From GWB2-37-7 sp942492835 (GTDB taxonomy: Bacteria > Bacillota > Clostridia > Lutisporales > Lutisporaceae), in NCBI GenBank assembly GCA_942492835.1, contig OW818645.1, positions 434,001 through 498,000 of the forward strand: a DNA stretch of 64,000 nucleotides, in the 5' to 3' direction. A model generated the notes under the pieces. That model made no database searches, had not been told where the DNA came from, and saw only the letters and a program-made list of their open reading frames with translations. Shown here piece by piece: positions 25,113 to 33,918 of the stretch; position 1 is the first letter of the stretch, and the number at the start of each line of letters is the position of its first letter. The translations under genes were made by a program, and so were the position numbers.

Positions 25113-28100
25113 CTATTTCCTCCCTGTAACTTCAATATTCGTTGCTTTTGGCATTTCAGGAATAGGCAAACCTTTTTGTTGCATCAATCTTGCTTCTGGT
25201 GTATTTGGTCCAAGTATCTTAGCCCATATGTCCTTTGTTTGTTTAAGCGAAGAACTTGGAACATCAAATTCTACGTAGAGCGACCCAGGTTTTGCCTGTT
25301 TTACAAACGCTTCGGATGATGAAGGATTTGCAACATATGTCTGACCCGAGAAACTTTCCTGAACATAGCCAGTTTTCACCATTTTGTCGTATTCAGCTTG
25401 AGACATCCATCTACCCACTTTTGTAGAGTTAACCGTTCCCTCTGTAACATCTCCAATATTCTCAACAGTTTTAACTGCATCTACTGCCTTATCAGCCCCA
25501 GATACCCCTTTGACTATTGGTTTTAGTATAGGTAATAATGATAGTGCTAAAGATATGCCAGTCGTAGCCTTATCAAATGTAGATAGTTCTTCCCCACTAA
25601 ATGCATTTTTCCCTGTATATAATTCATATACATCTATTCCTGTGCCTACTACAGGAGTAGCTCTCATTATCGTAGGAGTGTTATTATATATCATCATAGC
25701 ATCATTATACCCAGCCATAGCACGAGCAGCATATGAAGGATCTATTCCTGATTCAATCATAGCTGAATATACTTCACTAGATGACATAATTTTCTGTTGT
25801 CTCGACTCCTGTTTAGACTTACTTTCCCCTTCAATTAATTGTGATATTATACCATTCTTATAATCGTTATTATCATTTCTTGACACTATCTTTTCCGTAC
25901 TACTAATAGACCTTGAACTAGAAGTAGTTTTAGAGTAACCATCTTTAGGCTCATAGTAACTGTTAACTTGTGAAATAGGTATATGATATTGCTTCAATAC
26001 TGCTTTATTTTCTTGATACCACTCTGATGGAGTAAATGCTCTAAAATCAAAACCATGTGTAACTGTAGTTGTTGTGTCTGTCCTAACAGAAACCGTGGTC
26101 GAGATTACTCCAGCATAAGCTGTATGTCGCTGTCTAGTCACTTCATACTTTTCGTAATATCTATCAGTTCTTGTCCAATCTGTTCTCCATCCATCTGATA
26201 GCTTAATTGGAGTTTCATAATCCATATCAGGAGTATCATCACTCAATGAACCAATTTTACGTTCATCCTCAGTAGTCCATCTATCTCTATCAAGATTTCT
26301 GATTTCATTAGCAGCTTCATGTATACTTGCTCTCTCACCTTCATCTTCAGTAGCATAGTATAAATCTGTTAAATATCTAATATCTGCTTGTGCCGCTGAA
26401 GATAAGCCACTATCCTCATCTTCCCAATACCCCAACGGATCCCATCGATTTATAGGGTTATTCCCAACATAAGCATATCTGTTTTGCGTATATGGTGTCA
26501 ATATGTCTCCTTGATATGGGTCTGCTGTGGTGAAACGTCCGTTTTGTGCTCCGTACCATCTAGCATTCATATCAACAAGGTTTGCTTTTGCATCATAATT
26601 CTTTCCTGCAAAGCTGTTTGTGTTGTATGGTGCTGTTACTCCTGTATACAGTCCTCCAAAAGCATCATATCGATATTGTTCTATGCTGTCTCCATGTCGG
26701 TCTGTTAGCTCTGTTACGTTTCTCATTCCGTCATAACTGTAATACATTAGTCCGCCATTGGTTTTTAGTGATGGCTCTCTTCCTTGTATTACTTGTCCAT
26801 GGTTGCCAAAGGTTTTCTTGCTTACTACTCTGTCATTTGCCATGTTGTATTGGCTTAATGGGCTACCGTTTCCTGTGTATTCGTTAGTTATGGCATTTGT
26901 AAAGCCGTCATACAGGTAAGTAGTAGTATCTGTCTTTAGCTTTAGTGGGTTAATCTTTTCCTTTTTGTTGCTATTTCCATTGTTTTTGGTTTTATCATTT
27001 CCATTTCCCTTACCGTTGTTGCTTTTATCTTTGTTCTGTCCTGGTGCGTATTCTGATTTGCCTGGTGCATCGTCAGCTTCTTTATTCCAATATGCTTCTT
27101 CTCTTGATGCCTTACGTCCAAATGCATCATAGCCATACTTTACATAGGTGCCATCTGGGTATTTTACTTCGGTCAGTTTGTTTGCTGCGTTATATATATA
27201 CTCTACTGTATCTTCTCCTGCTTGTACCCCTGTCATGTTGCCGTTTGCATCATAGCTGTAGCTGTCATTTCCATCAGAGAGTAGTCTATCTGCTGCATCA
27301 TATTCATGATCAAGTGCTTCGTTGTCAGTTACATAATTTATTCTGTTGCCATTTGTATCATATTTGTATGTTGCTTTTGAGGTTGGGTCTAGTAGATAAT
27401 CAGGCTTTTCTTCATAGGTAATATATCCAAGCTCAAAATCTTCGTCAGTTATTTCTAGTTGCCATGGCTTCAGCTTCTTTTGTTTGTCTTTTCCATTGCC
27501 ATTGTTTTTGTCTTTGTCCTTCTCTTTATCATTGCCATGTTCTTTTTCCTTATCGCTATTACCATTTCCATTACCTCCGCCATTCCCATTGTTGTCTTTA
27601 TCTTTATTGTTGTCCTTACTATTTCCTTTGTCCTTATCAGCAGCTACCATAATGTTTGATGCTAAAGTCCTTATACTCAGCTCTGCACTGGCTGATTTTA
27701 TTTCCTTGTCTTTTTTATTACCATTATCTTTTTCATCAGTACTGCTTTCATCTTCCACTCCTTCCATAAAGTCTGGAAGTGGCTTATATCTTTCTGGCAG
27801 CTTTAGGTTTTTATCCCTTATAGTTTGTATTTTTGTTATTGGATAGTTAACTTCTTGTAGTCTATCCATTTCATCATAGCTATAGGTTGTTATTGCTCCA
27901 TCTTCTTCTGTTTGGTTTATCTTGTTTCCTGCTTTGTCATATTCATATTTGTAGGAGGATGTTATTGTTCCGTCTTGTTTTTTGCTTGTTATTGTAATTA
28001 GCTTTCCGTCTTCGTCATATTGTCTTTCTTCTGTTATTCCGTTTGCCATTTTCCTTGCTGTTTCTCTTCCTAATGAATCATATTCAAAGCTTGTTAGGTT

Positions 28101-31100
28101 TCCATCAAAATCTGTCATGGTGCTTATTCTGTTGTTTTTGTCATAGGTATAGGTTGTTTCTCTGTCTTCTACATCTGCTATGCTTGTTCTATTTCCTGCT
28201 GCATCGTATACAAACTTTAGCAGCTTTTCTGTTGTTAGATTGCTTTGCAGTGTCAATCTGCCATTTTCATCATATTCATAGGTGTCAGTAGAGTAAGGTG
28301 ATACAGCCTTAACAATTTGTCCTATTGCATCATATTCATAGGTGTTTATTTCTCCGTTGTAGTTAATAGCTGTTGTTTGTCCTCTTTTGTTGTAGGTATA
28401 GGTTGTTGTTTGTTCTTTTGCATCTTTTGTTTTTGATAGTCTGCCTACTTCGTCGTAGGTGTAGTTTATTTTGTTGCCTAGTGTATCTGTTTCTTCTTCA
28501 AGTTTGCCTGTTGTGTCATATTTGAAGGTTCTTTCATTTCCTTTTGTGTCTGTAATGGTTGTTAAGTTGCCTGCTTGATCATATTTATATTCTGTTTTCC
28601 CTTGAAGTACATCTTGTACTTGTATTAGTTGGTTCTCTGTGTCATATGTATATTTTGTTTGTCTTCCCATTGGGTCAGTTTGGGTTGTTAGGTTGTTTTG
28701 ATTATCATAGGTGTATTCTGTGGTTCTGTTCAGTGGACTTGTTTCGTTTGTGAGTCTGTTCATGTTGTCGTAGGTGTATTGCCATGTGTCATTTTGTGAG
28801 TTTGTGTATTTTATCATGTTTCCTACTACGTCATATGCCCATTGGTTTTTATAGCCCAAAGCATCTATTGTTTCTGTTAATCTGCCAAGCTGGTCATAGT
28901 TCATAGTGCTAGTACCGCTAAGTTGGTCTATTGTTTTTGTTATATTTCCTACTGCATCATATTCTGCTGATACAATAGCTCCCATTGGGTCTATTGACCT
29001 TATTAGTTGTCCTGCTGCATTGTATTCATATTTTGTTGCTGCTCCTAGTCCATTTGTTTCTTCTGTTAGTCTTCCTGCTAGGTCATATTTGTAGTTGGTG
29101 GTTGTTCCTTCTGCATCTGTAGTTGCTATTAGTCTGCCTATTGCATCATAGTTGTTTGTTATTTCTGCTCCCATCGGGTCAGTTTCTTTTATTGCACGTC
29201 CCATTAGGTCATAGGTGTAGGTATATTTGTTACCAACTGCATTGGTCATGGTTGTAACTTGTCCTCTTAGGTTGTATGTAAATTCTGTTTTTGCGTTTCT
29301 TGGGTCTATGACTTTTGTGAGATTTCCTGTGTTGTCGTATTCATACTTTGTGGTACGTCCTATGCTGTCTTGTTCTTCTGTCATGTTTCCTAGTGTGTCG
29401 TAGGTGTAGCTATTCTTTTTGCCTTTTTCATCTTTTATTGTTGTTATTCTTCCTAGCTGGCCATATTCATAGTTTTGTTTGTAGTTTTCTGGGTTTGTTA
29501 TTGCTGATATTTGTCCTATTTGATTGTATTCATATTTGTTTGTTCTTCCTAGGGCATCTGTTTCAGTTGTGATTCTGCCTAGGTTGTCATATTGATAGGT
29601 TGTTTTGTTATTTTGCGCATCTGTTATCTCCGTTACTAGTCCAGCTTTGTCATATGTGTAGGTTGTTATTGCTCCCTTTTTGTCTTGTGTTGATATTAGT
29701 TGTCCTAGTGCGTCATAGTTGTAGGTGGCTTTGTTGCCTAGGGGGTCTATTTCGGCGGTTTTCCTGCCTTCTTTGTCGTATTCATAGGTTGTTTTGTTGT
29801 TTAGTGGGTCAGTTGTTTGTGTTATTCTTCCTAGGTTGTCATAGGTAAAGTTATATATTGCTCCTATTGCATCTATTTGTTGTGTTGGTCTGCCTGCTTC
29901 GTCGTAGTTGTAGGTGGTTGTATTGCCTATTGAGTCTATGATTTTTGAGATTAGTCCGTTGGTGTTGTATTCATATTTGGTGTTGGTGCCTGTTAGGTCT
30001 TTTGTTGTTGTTATTCTTTGGTTTGCATCGTATTCATAGCTTGTTATGTTGCCTTTTGGGTCTATTGTGTTAAGTAGGTCTCCAAGCTTGTTGTATTCAA
30101 GTTGTGTTGTGTGTTGCTTTGGGTCAGTTCGTTTTGTAAGTCTTCCTGTTTTGTCGTATTCCATTGTCCATTGATTGTCTTTTGCATCTGTTATTGTTTG
30201 TATTTGTCCAGTGGGGTCGTAGGTGTATTTTGTTTTGTTATCTAGTGGGTCTATTTCTGTTATTAGTTGTCCTAGACTGTTGTATTCCCATTTTGTTTCG
30301 TTTCCTAGTGCATCTATTTGGCTTGTTGGTTGGTTTAGTTTGTTGTATTGGTATTTTGTTTTGTTGCCTTTTGGGTCTGTTATTTGGGTGTTGTTTCCCA
30401 TTTTGTCGTATTGGAATTCTGTTGTGTTGTTAAGTGGGTCTGTTATTTTTGTTATTTGATCCATTGTGTTGTATTCATAGGTTGTTTTGCTGCCTAGGCT
30501 GCTTCTGATTGTTGTTATTCTGTCTGCTTGGTCGTATTCCCATTTTGTTGTGTCGTTATTTGGGTTTAGTATTGCTGTTCTTCTTCCTGCTTCATCATAT
30601 TCTACCTTTGTTGTGCTGCCCTTTGGGTCTGTTACAGCTGTCAGTTTGTTTGTTTTGTTATATGTAAAGGTATAAAAAGTTCCGTCAGGTTGTGTGTATT
30701 TTGCTTGGTTGTTTGTTATGTTATATTCCCATTTGCTTATTTTGCCTGTTCGGTCAGTGTATTGTGTTAGTCTGTTAGAGTTATCGTAGGCATATTGTTC
30801 TTTGTTGTCTTTCGCGTCTGTTTTTTGTATTAGTCTGCTTATTGGGTCGTATGTGTAGATTGTCTTTCCACCTTCTGGGTCTATTGTCATTGTTGTTCTG
30901 TTTAGGTTGTCGTAGGTGTATATTGTTGTTCCGCCATTGGCATTGTTTACTTTAATCAGATTGCCATTTGCGTCATATTCGTAGCTTGTTTTATTGCCTT
31001 GTGGGTCTGTTTCTGATTTCAAGGCTCCTCCTGCATAGTAGGTGAGGGTTGTTGTTCCTCCGTTTCTGTCTGGTTTTACGGTTAGTCGGTTGTCTTTGTC

Positions 31101-33398
31101 ATATGTTGCAGTGAGTTCAATTCCATCAGGGTGAGTAACCTTGTATATTGTTCCTGAGGTATTGTATTCATATTTGTATTCATTTCCGTTGGGTAGTGTT
31201 TCTTTTGTGAGGTTGCCTGCTGCATCGTATTCAAGTGTTGTTTTTCTGCCTATTGGGTCTATGGTTGCTGTGGTTCTTCCCATTATATCGTATTGTATGG
31301 TTGTGGTTCTTCCTAGTACGTCTGTTATTGTGGTTATTTGTTTGTTTTTGTTGTAGGTGTAGGTGAAGGTTCCTGTTTGGCTTGTTATTTTTGTTGGTCC
31401 ATAGGTTCCTTGTTCGTATACAATTTCATTTCCGTCTGGAAGCTTTGTTTTTGTTGGTCTTCCTAGCTTATCTCTATTAAATTCTGTGGTGAGTCCCATA
31501 CTGTCGGTTACTTTTGTTGGGTTGCCCATTGTGTCATAGGATATTGTGGTAGTTCTGCCTAACTCGTCCTTATATGCTGTGAGCCAACCTGCGGTATTGT
31601 ATTCATATGTTATTGTGTAGCCTGCTGGATTTTCTATTGTTTTTATCTTTCCTTCTTTGTCATAGTTATAGGTTGTAATGTAGCCTAGCCCGTCTTTGAA
31701 TTCTGCGAGTTTTCCTGATTTGTTGTATTTCATTTCGGTTATTGCGCCATTTGGTTCTATTGTTTTTATCGGTTGTCCTATTCCGTCATATATGTATTGT
31801 GTAATGTCACCTTCGGCAGTTGTTTTTTTGGTTAGGTTTCCTTGTGTATCGTATTCAAAGGTTGTTGTGTTGTTGTCTATAGATATTGTAAGTAGATTAC
31901 CTTTGGTGTCGTAGGTAAAGTTCGTGACATTACCAAGCTGGTCAATTTTCTTTATCAGATTGCCTTTGTCATCATATTCAAAGCTTATATTGGAGTTGTC
32001 TGCATATACTTCTCTAGTGGGTAAACCCCATATATGGTGGTATGCATAGTATTGTGCTGCTCCGTCTATTCCTATTTCTTTTACAATGTGTCCTTTGTTG
32101 TCATATTCTCTTGTGATAGTACCTTCTATGCTTGTTATTTTCGTACAGAAGTCTTTGTCATTGTATTCATAGGTTGTGGTATTGCCTAGTGCATCTATTT
32201 CTTGTGTGATTAGCTTTTTGTCGTTGTATTTGAAGATATTTGTGTTATCTAGTGCATCTTTTATTGTTGTTTGTTTGGTTTGGTATGTGAATTCATGTGT
32301 TTTGGTGCCTAAGGCATTTGTTACGTCTTTAACTTTACCGTCGCTGTTGTAGGTGTAGGTTGTTACTCCGCCTTCTGCATTGGTTATGGAGTTTATTCGG
32401 TTTGTGGTGTCGTAGCCGTATTGTATTATGCCTCCATCAGGTAGGGTTACTTTATTAAGGTGTTTTTCTGTATCATATTGATATATAACTTCATAGTTTT
32501 CTTCTGTGCTAACCTTTGTGATTACTCCATTTGTCCATGAAAAATCTATAGTATGTGCTGCTGTGTCTGTTATTTTATCTACTGTACCATCGCTGTTGTA
32601 GGTGAAGGTTTGTTCGTTTCTGTATCTATCAGCTTGTTTTGTAACTAAGCCTGCTGTTTTTGGTTGGTTTGTGCGCCATGGTGCTATGTAGCCTTTGTAG
32701 GTTGCTTTGCTTCCGTCAGACCTGGTAACTACGTATTCATCTGCATTTATCCTTGTCAGTGTATTGCCATTTTCAGCTGTTTCGTAGTGTCCTTTGCTTA
32801 GATCATAATTGATAAGGTTGTCTCCGTCGTAGGATATGACAAAAGCATTGGGATCGTCTTTAACAAAGTTGTATACTAGCACACTTCCGTCAGCACTTAT
32901 TTCTGCTATTGCAAATTCACTGTACATTTGTAGGTATGAGGTAAGGTTATGATCCCAGCCCTTTCCAAATGCTCTTGTGTCAGTGACTAGGGTTGAGTAG
33001 CTTCTTTCTAGCTTGAAGCCCATTCCATTGCCTGGTAGACTTACGTCTGTTTCTTGTAGTCTAAGTGCTCCTGTTGAAGGTGCTACGTTGTGGTTTGTAT
33101 AGTTATTGAGCTCTGGCATATTTGGTGCTTCTATTTCACCTGGTGCTTGTGGGGGTTGGTCTGAGCCACCTTCTGTAGCAGGTGAAGCTGGGAGTATGCC
33201 CTCTAGTGGATTCGGGAGTGTAAATGGGTCACCGTTGTATTTGGGAATGCTTCCTAGTATTTCTTCAGGTGTTAAGAAGGAGAGCATGTCCCCTCTATAG
33301 TCTGCAAACACTGCTGTACTAGAGCTTATTATTGTGCTTAAGATTAAGACAATGGATAGTATCATTGCTGTACATTTGTTAAAATATCTTTTGTACAT
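25113..33398 (-). CDS. Secreted Rhs/YD-repeat polymorphic toxin, full length
   Basis: 2761 residues, ATG at 33398 after AAGGGGGG. Signal peptide 1-32 (VFADYRG cleavage region), Pro-rich segment, DUF6531-like start (NHNVAPSTGALRLQETD; LERSYSTL) at about 105-150. Dozens of YD repeats (xYxYDxxGrlt) run from roughly 250 to 2000 and should form the toxin-enclosing beta cocoon. A Lys/Asp/Asn/Gly linker follows at about 1890-2000, then more YD repeats and the Rhs core RWYGAQNGRFTTADPY ... NPINRWDPLGYWED at about 2280-2330. After the shared NDYKNGIISQ (about 2517) come a PT-TG-like pretoxin (TPVVGTGIDVYELYTGKNAF) and a C-terminal toxin of about 100 residues (GRWMSQAEYDKMVKTGYVQES; PGSLYVEFDVPSSSLKQT; GLPIPEMPKATNIEVTG) resembling TreTu ADP-ribosyltransferases. 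Controlled by a c-di-GMP-I riboswitch. Confidence 0.9.
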   Translation of the reverse strand: MYKRYFNKCTAMILSIVLILSTIISSSTAVFADYRGDMLSFLTPEEILGSIPKYNGDPFTLPNPLEGILPASPATEGGSDQPPQAPGEIEAPNMPELNNYTNHNVAPSTGALRLQETDVSLPGNGMGFKLERSYSTLVTDTRAFGKGWDHNLTSYLQMYSEFAIAEISADGSVLVYNFVKDDPNAFVISYDGDNLINYDLSKGHYETAENGNTLTRINADEYVVTRSDGSKATYKGYIAPWRTNQPKTAGLVTKQADRYRNEQTFTYNSDGTVDKITDTAAHTIDFSWTNGVITKVSTEENYEVIYQYDTEKHLNKVTLPDGGIIQYGYDTTNRINSITNAEGGVTTYTYNSDGKVKDVTNALGTKTHEFTYQTKQTTIKDALDNTNIFKYNDKKLITQEIDALGNTTTYEYNDKDFCTKITSIEGTITREYDNKGHIVKEIGIDGAAQYYAYHHIWGLPTREVYADNSNISFEYDDKGNLIKKIDQLGNVTNFTYDTKGNLLTISIDNNTTTFEYDTQGNLTKKTTAEGDITQYIYDGIGQPIKTIEPNGAITEMKYNKSGKLAEFKDGLGYITTYNYDKEGKIKTIENPAGYTITYEYNTAGWLTAYKDELGRTTTISYDTMGNPTKVTDSMGLTTEFNRDKLGRPTKTKLPDGNEIVYEQGTYGPTKITSQTGTFTYTYNKNKQITTITDVLGRTTTIQYDIMGRTTATIDPIGRKTTLEYDAAGNLTKETLPNGNEYKYEYNTSGTIYKVTHPDGIELTATYDKDNRLTVKPDRNGGTTTLTYYAGGALKSETDPQGNKTSYEYDANGNLIKVNNANGGTTIYTYDNLNRTTMTIDPEGGKTIYTYDPISRLIQKTDAKDNKEQYAYDNSNRLTQYTDRTGKISKWEYNITNNQAKYTQPDGTFYTFTYNKTNKLTAVTDPKGSTTKVEYDEAGRRTAILNPNNDTTKWEYDQADRITTIRSSLGSKTTYEYNTMDQITKITDPLNNTTEFQYDKMGNNTQITDPKGNKTKYQYNKLNQPTSQIDALGNETKWEYNSLGQLITEIDPLDNKTKYTYDPTGQIQTITDAKDNQWTMEYDKTGRLTKRTDPKQHTTQLEYNKLGDLLNTIDPKGNITSYEYDANQRITTTKDLTGTNTKYEYNTNGLISKIIDSIGNTTTYNYDEAGRPTQQIDAIGAIYNFTYDNLGRITQTTDPLNNKTTYEYDKEGRKTAEIDPLGNKATYNYDALGQLISTQDKKGAITTYTYDKAGLVTEITDAQNNKTTYQYDNLGRITTETDALGRTNKYEYNQIGQISAITNPENYKQNYEYGQLGRITTIKDEKGKKNSYTYDTLGNMTEEQDSIGRTTKYEYDNTGNLTKVIDPRNAKTEFTYNLRGQVTTMTNAVGNKYTYTYDLMGRAIKETDPMGAEITNNYDAIGRLIATTDAEGTTTNYKYDLAGRLTEETNGLGAATKYEYNAAGQLIRSIDPMGAIVSAEYDAVGNITKTIDQLSGTSTMNYDQLGRLTETIDALGYKNQWAYDVVGNMIKYTNSQNDTWQYTYDNMNRLTNETSPLNRTTEYTYDNQNNLTTQTDPMGRQTKYTYDTENQLIQVQDVLQGKTEYKYDQAGNLTTITDTKGNERTFKYDTTGKLEEETDTLGNKINYTYDEVGRLSKTKDAKEQTTTYTYNKRGQTTAINYNGEINTYEYDAIGQIVKAVSPYSTDTYEYDENGRLTLQSNLTTEKLLKFVYDAAGNRTSIADVEDRETTYTYDKNNRISTMTDFDGNLTSFEYDSLGRETARKMANGITEERQYDEDGKLITITSKKQDGTITSSYKYEYDKAGNKINQTEEDGAITTYSYDEMDRLQEVNYPITKIQTIRDKNLKLPERYKPLPDFMEGVEDESSTDEKDNGNKKDKEIKSASAELSIRTLASNIMVAADKDKGNSKDNNKDKDNNGNGGGNGNGNSDKEKEHGNDKEKDKDKNNGNGKDKQKKLKPWQLEITDEDFELGYITYEEKPDYLLDPTSKATYKYDTNGNRINYVTDNEALDHEYDAADRLLSDGNDSYSYDANGNMTGVQAGEDTVEYIYNAANKLTEVKYPDGTYVKYGYDAFGRKASREEAYWNKEADDAPGKSEYAPGQNKDKSNNGKGNGNDKTKNNGNSNKKEKINPLKLKTDTTTYLYDGFTNAITNEYTGNGSPLSQYNMANDRVVSKKTFGNHGQVIQGREPSLKTNGGLMYYSYDGMRNVTELTDRHGDSIEQYRYDAFGGLYTGVTAPYNTNSFAGKNYDAKANLVDMNARWYGAQNGRFTTADPYQGDILTPYTQNRYAYVGNNPINRWDPLGYWEDEDSGLSSAAQADIRYLTDLYYATEDEGERASIHEAANEIRNLDRDRWTTEDERKIGSLSDDTPDMDYETPIKLSDGWRTDWTRTDRYYEKYEVTRQRHTAYAGVISTTVSVRTDTTTTVTHGFDFRAFTPSEWYQENKAVLKQYHIPISQVNSYYEPKDGYSKTTSSSRSISSTEKIVSRNDNNDYKNGIISQLIEGESKSKQESRQQKIMSSSEVYSAMIESGIDPSYAARAMAGYNDAMMIYNNTPTIMRATPVVGTGIDVYELYTGKNAFSGEELSTFDKATTGISLALSLLPILKPIVKGVSGADKAVDAVKTVENIGDVTEGTVNSTKVGRWMSQAEYDKMVKTGYVQESFSGQTYVANPSSSEAFVKQAKPGSLYVEFDVPSSSLKQTKDIWAKILGPNTPEARLMQQKGLPIPEMPKATNIEVTGRK

Positions 33399-33423
33399 TT
33401 GATATCCCCCCTTAAATAGTTAT

Positions 33424-33461
33424 GGAAAATACAAAACACCATGCCGCTTGACATGGTGTTT
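33424..33461 (-). terminator. Riboswitch expression-platform terminator
   Basis: On the minus strand AACACCATG and CATGGTGTT pair around eight bases and are followed by TTGTATTTT. It lies between the aptamer and the rhs ribosome binding site. Confidence 0.75.
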
Positions 33462-33471
33462 ATTTGCCATT

Positions 33472-33550
33472 ACTTCGGCAACCCGGCTGTCATAGCATTT
33501 GCTTTAGACCCGTGGCTTTGTGTCCTTACCTTTCGATAAGTTTACCTTTT
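33472..33550 (-). promoter_or_regulatory. Cyclic di-GMP-I (GEMM-I) riboswitch aptamer
   Basis: The minus-strand leader reads AAGGTAAAC, a stem capped by CGAAAG, GGACACAAAGCCACGGGTC, TAAAG, then ATGACAGCCGGGTTGCCGA. This is the conserved GEMM-I order: GNRA tetraloop stem, ACAAAGCC three-way junction, tetraloop receptor, and closing GGGTTGCC. A terminator hairpin follows, so c-di-GMP should control read-through into rhs. Confidence 0.9.
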
Positions 33551-33608
33551 CTATTATTAATTTAGTAATTGCAGATGTATTTCTGCATTATTAGTAAGTT
33601 ATGGTTAG

Positions 33609-33637
33609 ATTATATATATTATTGTAGAAATTTACAA
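33609..33637 (-). promoter_or_regulatory. Promoter of the rhs operon
   Basis: TTGTAA (33637-33632) and TATAAT (33614-33609) on the minus strand with a 17-bp spacer, about 60 bases before the riboswitch. Confidence 0.65.
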
Positions 33638-33644
33638 GAAAATT

Positions 33645-33683
33645 TAGGACAAATTTACTATTTTTTGTAGTAATTTTGTCCTA
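33645..33683. promoter_or_regulatory. 16-bp inverted repeat upstream of the rhs promoter
   Basis: TAGGACAAATTTACTA and TAGTAATTTTGTCCTA enclose TTTTTTG, with one mismatch. It sits 8 bases upstream of the -35 box and 20 bases after the preceding gene, so it may be an operator or that gene's terminator. Confidence 0.45.
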
Positions 33684-33702
33684 TACAGATTCAGTATGTC
33701 AT

Positions 33703-33903
33703 TTATTCACTTATTCTTTTTTCAAGCTCATCCATAATTTTTTTTAAATCTAGTTTCTTTAACTCAACAGCCTGTTGAATGGTTAATCCACCTTGCCCCC
33801 CTCAGCCACAACCAATATTAGTTAATCCATAACGAGCAATTATCGGTCTAGTTTTGGGATGCTTTGCCATCAATTCTTTTACATACATGTCAGGCTTAAT
33901 CAT
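33703..33903 (-). CDS. DUF1858/ScdA_N-like small protein with in-frame UGA (possible selenoprotein)
   Basis: 67 codons from ATG 33903 to TAA 33703 with one interruption, TGA at codon 34 (33804-33802). The chain reads MIKPDMYVKELMAKHPKTR ... YGLTNIGCG-(UGA)-GGQGGLTIQQAVELKKLDL, the shape of DUF1858-type redox domains in which a Cys-containing loop follows 'RYGL'. The UGA sits at a position where Cys would be natural (CGxGG), and the frame after it is clean and family-like. Twenty-odd bases after UGA, 33780-33761 can fold an 8-bp stem with a GGC loop, within the spacing usual for bacterial SECIS elements. The alternative is a simple nonsense mutation. No strong ribosome binding site; it follows the Cys-rich gene by 15 bases. 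Confidence 0.5.
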
Positions 33904-33918
33904 ACTGACTATTTATAG

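Noticed and set aside
27459..32000. Numerous plus-strand open frames opposite the rhs gene
   Set aside because: They are antisense shadows of repetitive YD codons, with no ribosome binding sites or family resemblance.
27400..32900. Regular short DNA repeats over several kilobases, CRISPR-like at first sight
   Set aside because: They are YD-repeat codons of the Rhs protein; unit length varies and there are no unique spacers between identical repeats.
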